From contig KV908567.1 in the NCBI GenBank assembly GCA_002005505.1, forward strand, positions 187,501-197,500: a stretch of DNA of 10,000 nucleotides. Reading direction: 5' to 3'. The DNA is from Botryococcus braunii (taxonomy: Eukaryota > Chlorophyta > Trebouxiophyceae). Positions 1 through 6,466 of this stretch are shown piece by piece; positions within the stretch are counted from its first letter, which is position 1; each line of letters opens with the position of its first letter. The notes below the pieces were generated by a model. The model searched no databases and was not told where the DNA came from. It was given only the letters and a program-made list of their open reading frames with translations. The position numbers were made by a program, and so were the translations under genes.

Positions 1-515
1 TGTGTCATTGTGCGATTCGTGCTTGCATGTGCATGTGCAAACAAGCAACACCAGAGTTAAGAAAGCTGCTTACGAGAAGTTTCTGGTCACTTGGAAGACT
101 GTTTGGCTTGGTCGTGCATACAAGTCAACTGACCGTTTGCAAACCGTTTTCAACTGACCGGAAGCTTCTTATCAGCTGGACAGTGTCAGTGATATCAAAA
201 TACCACAAGTTTCTAAAATATTCTAAGGATGGAGCGCCACAAGCGTATCCGGTAGTGGGTCGAGGAAACATATAACTTTTTCCTTGTGTTCTTATAAGTA
301 ATTACTTCCCATCCGTAAGTGTTACATTGAAACCCCGTTCCGATTGTCACACTTGTCACATGTAGTCTGTGTCCTGTCGTCACAGAAAGATATCCACAGA
401 GCATTCTCTACGAATATATAGTGTAATATGCACAGGATGCGACGCTCACACATATACAAGATGTAAAATGATGACCGGAACGGCTGTTTGAAGCACATGA
501 TATGATAAATTTTGC
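1..515. other. Intergenic sequence, no gene seen
   Basis: Mixed-composition sequence of roughly even base content. The longest open frames are under 90 codons. None shows a recognisable domain, and none is flanked by convincing splice sites. No tRNA-like or transposon-end structure was found by eye. It could be flank of a gene lying to the left of the window. Confidence 0.5.
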
Positions 516-517
516 GG

Positions 518-834
<317 letters not shown>

Positions 835-1408
835 GTGTGGGCGAACAAACGTTTCTGTTGGTCTGAAATGATTTCTTGCAAAATGCACTTGACCATGAGC
901 CGCACAAGGACACTGTAGATTAGCAATGAACTTAGCTTACAGCGAGCCTCAGGGAGGTGAGAGTCTCCGCTGATTTCACACTCTTTTGGCCGAGTACGGG
1001 CAGGAGCTGCCGGGTCAGGGGAAGGTACTGTGCCTCCGTTGAAGGTACGGTAGGGCAGTACTGACGGTGTATGCAAGCACAATTCGTCACAATTTGCTGA
1101 TTTTGATCTTCAAAACCGTGATCATTTGCATGGAAATGCAGTATAGTTCTTCCTGAAAGTTGTACCTGCATCAACGAGAGACGTAGAGCAAGCAAAGTGC
1201 GAGCCTGAGGGCCACTGAAAGTATCCTGCCAAGCGAGAAAGGTCGACCTGATTCGGCTAGAGCCTAGGAACCTGTTGTTTCGTCACCTTTCTTTGTTCCA
1301 GCGCGATCAAATGGAGAATATCCATCGCTAGTCAGTTCATAAGGCTCGTCTCTGTCGACACTCAGATCGGCTCGTTGCACTGTTCCAACCGACGCCCGAC
1401 CGTTCCCC
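835..1408 (+). promoter_or_regulatory. 5' flank and probable leader of VPS20
   Basis: This stretch lies between the TG microsatellite and the VPS20 start codon. I see no TATA box. A pyrimidine-rich run followed by CAG ends at 1301 and resembles a splice acceptor, so an intron in the 5' leader is possible. The nearest upstream ATG is at 1311; it opens a six-codon reading frame that stops at 1331, out of frame with VPS20. The true start at 1409 has the context CCCC-ATG-GG, favourable for initiation. Minus-strand frames here show no recognisable domain. Promoter and start of transcription are inferred from position only. Confidence 0.35.
1311..1331 (+). CDS. Short upstream ORF in the VPS20 leader
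   Basis: ATG at 1311 followed by five more codons and TAG at 1329-1331. It is the last ATG before the VPS20 start, 77 bases upstream of it, and lies in a different frame. If the transcript starts before 1311 and this part is not spliced out, the ORF could dampen initiation at 1409. It may equally be chance: the transcription start is unknown. Confidence 0.2.
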   Translation: MENIHR

Positions 1409-1443
1409 ATGGGGATTTTCACCAGCAAACACAAAGGCCGAAG
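1409..1443 (+). CDS. VPS20: VPS20 exon 1: myristoylated N terminus
   Basis: Encodes residues 1-11 plus two bases of codon 12. The start MGIFTSK matches the N-myristoyltransferase pattern (Gly2, small residue at 6, no proline at 7), followed by basic residues K7, H8, K9, R11 and R12 that would help hold the protein on acidic membranes. In the family, Vps20/CHMP6 is the ESCRT-III subunit known to be myristoylated, so this tiny exon, which no long-ORF search would find, is what makes the gene model complete. The donor is AAG|GTTGTC, a weak match to consensus. The split AG+G codon restores frame with exon 2. Confidence 0.8.
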
Positions 1444-2324
1444 GTTGTCATCCATTGGGCCTTCTGCTCATTGCGTCTATATTTGTCATGCCATCCGAGT
1501 ATAAGAATATGTGTGTGACGTTGCAGGAATGTGCGGAGCGGTTTGGAGATTACCGAAACAGATAGGGCTATTGCTGATCTCAAGGCTACGAAGTTGAAGC
1601 TCGGAAAAGAAATAGAAAGGGTATGTATTATGGACGACCTGTTTCTGCCGTTGAACCTTCTCGGTCTTCATCCGCTAAACATAGGATCTTGGGGCCTGCA
1701 GCTAGAGAAAGCAAGAGACAAGGATTCAGCAGTCGCACGTGAGTTAGTATCAGCAAAACGGAAGGACAGAGCATTGCTGGTCCTGAAGATGAAAAAGTTA
1801 AGAGAGCAGCAGCTAGACAGTGCGCAGAAGTACTTCCTCAACGTGCTCCAGGTGGGAAGAGGTCGCATACGGAATGCTAAACCGTTTTAATGCCATCTCC
1901 AATCCTGGTGGTTTCCTCAAGATGGGAAAGGAATCGATGCATGGAATTTCAAAGACTTGTTGAGACCTAAGGCCCTCTGGGTCCTGTGTGTTTGATAGCT
2001 TGGACCCTGGCCCACCCTTGTCCTGGAGTCTGCTGTTCCTCCCTTCCTCCCTTTTCAGTCTTCATGCATGTTTCAGAAGACTCAGATACATAAGTGAGGA
2101 CCAAGCTGGATCCATTGGATGCTGTCTCCCATGTACTGATGTGTCTCCAATGTGAAGATGTCCCGCTTCGGCATACTGTTGTGTCCCACATAATCATCTA
2201 TCTCCCATGTGCTGACGTGTCTTCCGTTCAAAGATGTTTCTGCCTTGTGAGGACGTGTCTCCCATAGAGTGGGGAACCCAAGACCGACAACACTGCGCGC
2301 GCGCGCGCGCGCGCACGCGCGCGC

Positions 2325-2395
<71 letters not shown>

Positions 2396-3818
2396 CGCGC
2401 GCGTCTGTCTGCCTGTCTGTCTGTCGCTTTGCCAAGAGTGACATAGTTACACCAGCAAGCGCATGCGCGCAGGTGCTGCAAAACATCGAATCCGCCCAGA
2501 TGACCAACACCTTGTACACCGTGCTCAAAGAGGGCAAGGATGCGGTGGCGTCTCTCCAAAAGGTCGTAACATTGGACGACGTCGAGCAGCTGATGAGTGA
2601 CACAGCCACGGCAAAGGACTACCAGGAGCAGATGCAGCAGGCTCTGAGTGCCGGCCTGACCACAGAGGAGGATGAGGATGCCCTGCAAGAGCTGGACAAA
2701 CTGGAGCAGGAAGTCCTGCAGGAGGACATGGCCGAGCTTCCAGCTCCTCCAGAAGTTGTTTCGGTGTGCCTCTTTCGCTGTAGAGGCACACTGCCCTGTG
2801 AAATCCTGTGTGTGTTGTTGGAACAGCCTCCACCCCATTTTGGTGGTTGTGAGGTAACCTTCAGCCTCGTAAAAATGTGCCATAGAAAAAGGGTAAAGTA
2901 TGGATGACCCGGCACACGCGGAGAAGAGATGATGTAAGCACCACTTGTTAATCATGGCCATGTGGACAGCATGGGCAGAACTTACTTTTATGGACCGCCC
3001 ATTTTTTTTATTTCTTGCATTCATTTTCTCTCATGATCACATGGGTATCTCATTGACAGGGGCTTGAACTTGCAGTGCTCGGTCGGTGTGCCCGTGGGTC
3101 GTGTTATAGAAATGAATGGTAAGGTCGTGGTGAACAGTTCACGCATGCCACGTTTTACGCATGCAACATGAGGGTGTGATGTGGGGATGGGTCTGGGAAA
3201 TGAAGATTTGTACAGGCATGTAGTGTAAGGCGCAATTTGTACAGGCACATAGTGTACATTTGTACAGGCACAAATTTGTACAGGCACATAGTGTAAGGCG
3301 CAATTTGATAGGCCATTTAATTTGTCCTGGGGCATGTGCCCGCCCGCCATCCTTTGCGTCCTCCCACCTTACCAAGTCAGGAAAAGCAAGCCTGGGGCCC
3401 CAACTGGAACAGGAACCCTGGGGTGACTAAACACGTTTGTGTAGATTGATGTACCCATGGTGTATGAAAAGGTGGAGTGGAAGAATCATGGGGTGGAATG
3501 CAAGGAGCAGGGGGATTATGATGATCCCCCCCCGGGGGGGGGGGGGATATAATGAGAATGGGGCGAATGTAAGGATCATGAGGCAAAATATAAGGATCTT
3601 GGAAGAATATAAGGAATAAAAGGTGGAGTGGAAGAATCATGGGGTGGAATGCAAGGAGCAGGGGGATTATGATGATCCTGGGGCGGGATATAATGGGGCG
3701 AATGCAAGGACCATGAGGCAAAATATAAGGATCTTGGGGCGGAACGTACGGATCGTGGAGGCAGAGTATAAGGTTCATGGCGCAGAGTATAAGGTCATGG
3801 AGCTGGATGCGCAGGCCA

Positions 3819-3859
<41 letters not shown>

Positions 3860-4291
3860 GGGGGGGGGTGTACATATTATGGAGTGGATTGTGAGGATCA
3901 TGGAGCGGCCTTTAAGGATCATGGGGCGGGGCATGAGGATCATGGGGGCGGGACGTAAGGATCATGAGGCGGAACATAAGGATCATGGGGCAGATTATAG
4001 GGATCCTCATGGGGCGAATTATGAGGGACATGGGGCAAAGTATAAGGATCACGGGGGCAGAGTATAAGGGTTATGGGGCAGAGTATAAGGGTCACGGGGG
4101 CAGAGTATAAGGGTCATGGGGCAAAATATAAGAATCATGGGGGCAGAGTATAAGGGTCATGGGGGCGGGATGCGCAGGCCAAGGTGGGGGAGGCCGAGCT
4201 TCCGGAGGTGCCCACTCACGCAGTGGAACGACCGCCCGAAGCAGCGCCCCAGGCGGAGAAGCGGCAGGAGGCACCTCTGCTGGCCGCTTGA
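1409..4291 (+). CDS. VPS20: ESCRT-III subunit Vps20/CHMP6, five exons
   Basis: Coding exons: 1409-1443, 1527-1620, 1702-1851, 2473-2763, 4178-4291; predicted 227 residues (human CHMP6 is about 200). Vps20/CHMP6 seeds ESCRT-III on endosomal membranes: it is bound by ESCRT-II (Vps25), then nucleates Vps32/CHMP4 filaments for sorting cargo into multivesicular bodies. Visible features: MGIFTSK at the N terminus fits the N-myristoylation pattern (Gly2, Ser6); residues 22-82 align without gaps to the human coiled hairpin, including the KRKDRALL block; LDDVEQLM (127-134) is the conserved helix near the Vps4-controlled tail; 157-182 is strongly acidic; ELP motifs at 181-183 and 197-199 resemble MIM2 Vps4-binding motifs; the C terminus ends LLAA. 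All introns are GT-AG and all joins keep frame. The end of exon 4 (2754, 2757 or 2763) and start of exon 2 (1527 or 1539) have in-frame alternatives. The family call is secure; exact edges are inference. Confidence 0.93.
1444..1526 (+). other. VPS20 intron 1 (83 bp)
   Basis: GT at 1444-1445 and AG at 1525-1526, phase 2. The acceptor is preceded by GTGTGTGACGTTGC. A second AG at 1537-1538 is 12 bases further on and would keep the frame, dropping four residues. Confidence 0.75.
1527..1620 (+). CDS. VPS20: VPS20 exon 2: start of helix 1
   Basis: Encodes residues 12-43. From about Thr21 it reads as the first ESCRT-III helix ([20 protein letters not shown]), matching the T-x-x-D-(R/K)-A-I-x-x-L-K signature of Vps20/CHMP6. 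In the family this helix forms the contact with Vps25 of ESCRT-II. About seven residues before the signature (around 13-19) are extra relative to human CHMP6; they disappear in part if the acceptor at 1538 is used instead. The donor AGG|GTATGT is good. Confidence 0.88.
1621..1701 (+). other. VPS20 intron 2 (81 bp, multiple of three, no stop)
   Basis: GTATGT at 1621 to CCTGCAG ending 1701, phase 0. Read in frame it has no stop codon, so exons 2 and 3 look like one continuous frame. The 27 residues it would add are hydrophobic and have no counterpart in the family, where the flanking residues are contiguous. That comparison is the reason for calling it an intron. Confidence 0.85.
1702..1851 (+). 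CDS. VPS20: VPS20 exon 3: helix 1 end and helix 2
   Basis: Encodes residues 44-93 in phase 0 at both ends. The stretch is dominated by Lys and Arg and contains the family block [19 protein letters not shown], which forms the tip of the basic helical hairpin that lies on membrane and on neighbouring subunits. The KRKDRALL core resembles plant VPS20 more than the human GRKERAKLL version, as I recall both. The exon ends NVLQ before a CAG|GTGGGA donor. Confidence 0.92.
2125..2273 (+). repeat. 19-bp degenerate tandem repeat in intron 3
   Basis: Seven units of 19 bp from 2125 to 2257, then a partial one. Best-kept unit (2201-2219): TCTCCCATGTGCTGACGTG. Clear copies start at 2125, 2144, 2201, 2220 and 2239; the 38 bases at 2163-2200 are two decayed units that keep the register. 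The sense strand is pyrimidine-rich at each unit start. Confidence 0.8.
2294..2404. repeat. Alternating CG-TG-CG tract in intron 3
   Basis: Unbroken purine-pyrimidine alternation for 111 bp: a (CG)n block with one ACGC interruption, a central (TG)n block, then a second (CG)n block. CG repeats flank the TG centre on both sides. It is followed by TCTG units up to about 2426. Reading frames through it are not coding, even where they open into exon 4. Confidence 0.95.
2473..2763 (+). CDS. VPS20: VPS20 exon 4: regulatory helices and first ELP motif
   Basis: Encodes residues 94-190, phase 0 at both ends. It opens with VLQNIESAQ, equivalent to the MVQSIE segment of human CHMP6, runs through [20 protein letters not shown] (127-146), the conserved helix packing against the core in the closed state, and then an acidic segment ([18 protein letters not shown], 156-173). 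It ends with [13 protein letters not shown], where ELP (181-183) resembles the start of a MIM2 motif, the linear motif bound by the Vps4 MIT domain. The donor was placed at 2763 (TCG|GTGTGC); in-frame alternatives follow Glu187 (2754) or Val188 (2757). Without splicing the frame would run on to a stop near 2907. Confidence 0.92.
3206..3312 (+). repeat. Four-copy ATTTGTACAGGCA repeat
   Basis: Units start at 3206, 3235, 3258 and 3274 with ATTTGTACAGGCA. The first and last are full 29-bp units ending TAAGGCGCA, while the second (23 bp) and third (16 bp) are truncated at their 3' ends. A fifth, decayed start ATTTGATAGGC lies at 3303. Confidence 0.85.
3467..3750 (+). repeat. 151-bp tandem duplication within intron 4
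   Basis: The segment beginning AAAAGGTGGAGTGGAAGAAT at 3467 recurs at 3618, an offset of 151 bp. Similarity continues through the ATAAGGATCTTGG motif of each copy (about 3593 and 3726). The copies differ most at 3526-3546, where copy 1 has a C8G13 run and copy 2 has CCTGGGGCGGG. Confidence 0.88.
3750..4165 (+). repeat. G-rich ~21-bp minisatellite abutting the last acceptor
   Basis: Roughly 21-bp units of the form TAAGGATCATGGGGCRGARTA, with unit variants GGGTCATGGGGGCAGAG and GAGGATCATGGGGCGGG. About a dozen follow the TG tract from 3876 to 4165, and looser copies precede it from about 3550. The array ends only a few bases before the exon 5 acceptor. The sense strand is rich in G runs of four to five. 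Reading frames with DHG or RIMG repeats are by-products of it. Confidence 0.88.
3820..3868 (+). repeat. (TG)19 tract followed by G12
   Basis: Alternating TG from 3820 to 3857 leading straight into a G12 homopolymer at 3857-3868, inserted into the minisatellite immediately after the copy of the splice acceptor at 3805-3819. Confidence 0.95.
4178..4291 (+). CDS. VPS20: VPS20 exon 5: C-terminal tail with second ELP motif
   Basis: Encodes residues 191-227 and the TGA stop at 4289-4291. AELPEVP (196-202) is identical over ELPEVP to the core of the human CHMP6 MIM2 motif, by which Vps4 docks through its MIT domain. The rest is Pro-, Ala- and Glu-rich and ends EAPLLAA, similar to the LVAAS end of human CHMP6. 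The acceptor ATGCGCAG|GCC lies directly after a G-rich minisatellite and lacks a pyrimidine tract. An alternative acceptor 15 bases on (AG at 4191-4192) also keeps frame, dropping five residues. The base composition is higher in GC than in exons 1-3. Confidence 0.87.
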   Translation, partial: AKVGEAELPEVPTHAVERPPEAAPQAEKRQEAPLLAA

Positions 4292-4330
4292 ATCTTCGGC
4301 GCTGCCACTCGCTTCTCCATACGGCTGTCT

Positions 4331-4690
4331 CATTGGCTGTGCGTGCGCTTGCAGCCACACGGTGTTCCAATCCTGGCTGCAGGCGTATGGCCAGTCGGTG
4401 TCACGTCCCTGGCTCCAAGCGGTTTTGGTCTGTTGGCTGCACGCTGGGACCTCGGCGGTTCTTTCAATCCAGATCCCAGGCCTGTGGCCCACTGTGTCTC
4501 GTCCTTGAGGGAGGCTTGCCATGCAGTGTTTGTGGCTTGGCTGCAGGCAGGGGACCTTGCGGGGGTCTCATTTCAGATCGCAGGCTTGCCTGGCTGTGCG
4601 GTGTCTCGTCTGCGGGTGCGGTCTTACTCATTGCAGCGGCTTGGCAGGCAGTGTTTGTCTTTTGGCTGCAGGCTGGGGACCACACGACAG
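4331..4690 (+). repeat. Decayed tandem repeat downstream of VPS20
   Basis: The anchor TTGGCTGCAGGC or a variant starts at 4373, 4433, 4537 and 4662, spaced 60, 104 and 125 bp. The last two copies also share CAGTGTTTGT before the anchor and GGGGACC after it; GTGTCTCGTC is shared by the intervening segments. This region probably contains the VPS20 3' untranslated region. A long open frame from 4159 overlaps exon 5 in another frame and has no recognisable domain. Confidence 0.6.
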
Positions 4691-4710
4691 TGCTGCTGCT
4701 GCTGCTGCTG
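4691..4710 (+). repeat. CTG trinucleotide repeat
   Basis: TGC/CTG repeated about six and a half times in 20 bp. Short and pure. Confidence 0.95.
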
Positions 4711-4732
4711 TTTCGGTTGCCGTTGATTTACG

Positions 4733-4855
4733 AGGATGATGATGATGGTGATGGTGGTGGTGGTGATGATCATAATGATGGTGGTAGCGGTGATGGTGGT
4801 GGTGGTAGTCGTGGTGGTGATGGTGGTGGTAGTCGTGGTGGTGATGGTGATGGTA
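4733..4855 (+). repeat. GAT/GGT trinucleotide tract
   Basis: A mixed run of GAT, GGT and occasional AGT/CGT units, about 120 bp. It contains a duplicated GGTAGTCGTGGTGGTGATGG segment (about 4805 and 4829). In one frame it reads as an Asp/Gly-rich string with no sign of being in a gene. Confidence 0.9.
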
Positions 4856-4869
4856 AGGTATTAGTAGCT

Positions 4870-5640
4870 GCAGTGATGGTGGTGGCAGGGGTGCTGATCA
4901 ACAATGTGTACGGCCTTTCTCAACAATGCTTGAGATGCGAAAGCTTCAGTTTCAGAGGGTCGAGAAGCGGACTAAAGCAACCAAACTTGATGCGGGAGGC
5001 TGCAATCCACTGCTGTTAATTGATGTTGGTCGTGAAGGATGCACTACAGACGGGGTGACATGATGAGCAGATCATACAAAACCATGAAAAAATCACCTTG
5101 TACAAGCACGTGTGCTTTTCAACTGTCGGCGTGTTTGGCACGATTGGGTGCACAGCTGAGTGATCTAACACACAGCAAATCATCGTATCAGCTATGCGCA
5201 GAAGAAATGTATCAGTAATGGTGACCTGTACATTAGTATCCTGGTAATTGGTACATTATATAAAGGAACTGTTATACCATGGCCTCTTTTGGGATCCCTC
5301 CTGGTTCGACAGCTTATCTTGACAGCTGTGGCCGCCCTTCCAATACCGATACTGATATATGAACGATGCGCAGAAGAAATGCATCAGGAGCATAATTTTT
5401 GTTTAAGAACGTTCTGATTTGTATTTTTATCAAAGCTTTTCCATAACATCTCACCGATTAATAAATTGAATCTCTTCTCCTGAGCAAGGAGGATTGAGTG
5501 AACCCCATGGTAACCTGTACATAGTGCCCTGGTAAAGTAACTGTGTTACATTGGCTTGTTTTAGGATCTCTCCTGTTTAGACAGCCACCTTGACATCTGC
5601 TTAGATAGCTATCTTGTCATCTGCTATCTTGACAGCTATC
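4870..5640. other. No gene seen; contains a duplicated block
   Basis: AT-richer than the VPS20 exons, with stops in all frames. Two pairs of imperfect direct repeats show an old duplication: 5194-5215 against 5366-5387 (22 bp, one mismatch), and 5217-5330 against 5508-5605 (alignable with small gaps; shared CCTGTACAT, CCTGGTAA and GACAGC blocks). An AATAAA hexamer at 5460-5465 could serve as a poly(A) signal but is 1.2 kb beyond the VPS20 stop. Confidence 0.55.
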
Positions 5641-5643
5641 CTG

Positions 5644-5665
5644 CCCCCCGCCCCCCCCCCCCCCC
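5644..5665. repeat. Poly-C run
   Basis: C6, one G, then C15. The minus strand is a G run. Confidence 0.95.
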
Positions 5666-5669
5666 AGGG

Positions 5670-5990
5670 GCAAAAAAGGGCGGGTATATTATAAAATATG
5701 ATTGAACTTTGAGACCTCTTATCAGATGTTGATGAAGGCTGCGATAGGAAACACCATCAATGGCTGTTCTGGGAGGTGCAGAATATTAACCGGAATTTTT
5801 ATTAATACCCGGCATTTATACTAAATTGGCGAATTTGAAGCATATCTCTGGCAATTGAAAATTTGGGTAATGATGTTGTACATCCGCAATGTGTCGCCCT
5901 TCCGACTCCCAGGCCTAAGCACTGTCTGTGAAAGGACGGATAGGCACTCTCGTCGCTCGTGAAAAGAGATGCACATATCTGTCAACGACA

Positions 5991-5994
<4 letters not shown>
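5670..5994. other. No gene seen
   Basis: AT-rich sequence between the poly-C run and the CA tract. Only short open frames occur; the longer minus-strand ones owe their length to the CA tract. Confidence 0.5.
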
Positions 5995-6080
<86 letters not shown>

Positions 6081-6129
6081 CACGCACGCACACACGCACA
6101 CACGCATGCACGCACGCACGCACACGCAC

Positions 6130-6213
<84 letters not shown>

Positions 6214-6254
6214 ACACGCGCGCGCGCGCGCACACACGCATGCATGCATGCACA
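5995..6254. repeat. 260-bp CA/CACG/CGCG alternating microsatellite
   Basis: Purine and pyrimidine alternate with no break over the full 260 bp: a (CA)n block, a central CATG/CACG-rich block (about 6078-6138), a second (CA)n block with one ATAC variant, a CGCG block (about 6217-6231) and terminal GCAT units. All open frames through it are Thr-His or Cys-Val repeats. Confidence 0.97.
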
Positions 6255-6344
6255 GTGAGCTGCCTGTAGGAAAATCAGAGAGCAGCCAGCTGGCAAAGCA
6301 TAGCTGGTAGCTGTCAAAGCATATATGCATGTATACACACCATT

Positions 6345-6378
6345 TATTGCTGACAAACCCTATGGTTTGTCAGCAATA
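6345..6378. repeat. Perfect inverted repeat, 15-bp arms, 4-base loop
   Basis: Left arm 6345-6359 (TATTGCTGACAAACC), loop CTAT at 6360-6363, right arm 6364-6378, fully complementary. As RNA it would form a stable hairpin on either strand. No T run follows on the plus strand, so it does not resemble an RNA polymerase III terminator. It may be the tip of a small inverted-repeat element, but no target-site duplication was found by eye. Confidence 0.9.
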
Positions 6379-6466
6379 GAGCTGTAAGCAACATGTGATC
6401 AGCACTACTGTCATGATGTCAAATCTATTGACGATGTGTATGTCCCACCCCCCCCCCCCAGATTTG

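Larger units (their letters stand above)
1852..2472 (+). other. VPS20 intron 3 (621 bp, repeat-filled)
   Basis: Donor GTGGGA at 1852, acceptor GCGCGCAG ending 2472, phase 0. The acceptor is preceded at a distance by a pyrimidine-rich TCTGTCTGCCTGTCTGTC run at about 2404-2430. The intron contains a 19-bp tandem repeat and a CG-TG-CG alternating tract, listed separately. Family alignment across the join is gapless, so no hidden exon is needed. Confidence 0.88.
2764..4177 (+). other. VPS20 intron 4 (about 1.4 kb, minisatellite-rich)
   Basis: The largest intron. 2764-3200 is ordinary sequence without a recognisable coding segment. 3206-3312 holds a short repeat of a GTACAGGCA motif. From 3467 to the acceptor it is a G-rich minisatellite array interrupted by a (TG)n-G12 tract. 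Phase 0 at both ends. No extra exon is required by family comparison, but none can be excluded in a tail region that varies between species. Confidence 0.8.

Noticed and set aside
2194..3024. 276-codon minus-strand frame
   Set aside because: It is antisense to VPS20 exon 4 and passes through the CG-TG tract. The plus-strand exon fully explains the conserved part.
3377..4067. Proline/isoleucine- and DHG-rich frames over intron 4
   Set aside because: Periodic peptides come from the 21-bp minisatellite, whose length is a multiple of three and so keeps frames open.
4159..5019. 286-codon plus-strand frame
   Set aside because: It overlaps VPS20 exon 5 in a different frame, then crosses decayed repeats and the GAT/GGT tract. 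It is low in complexity and has no domain.
5460..5465. AATAAA as the VPS20 poly(A) signal
   Set aside because: It lies about 1.2 kb past the stop; a chance hexamer in AT-rich sequence is as likely.
5821..6356. Several frames over 100 codons on both strands
   Set aside because: All are CA/TG repeat translations.
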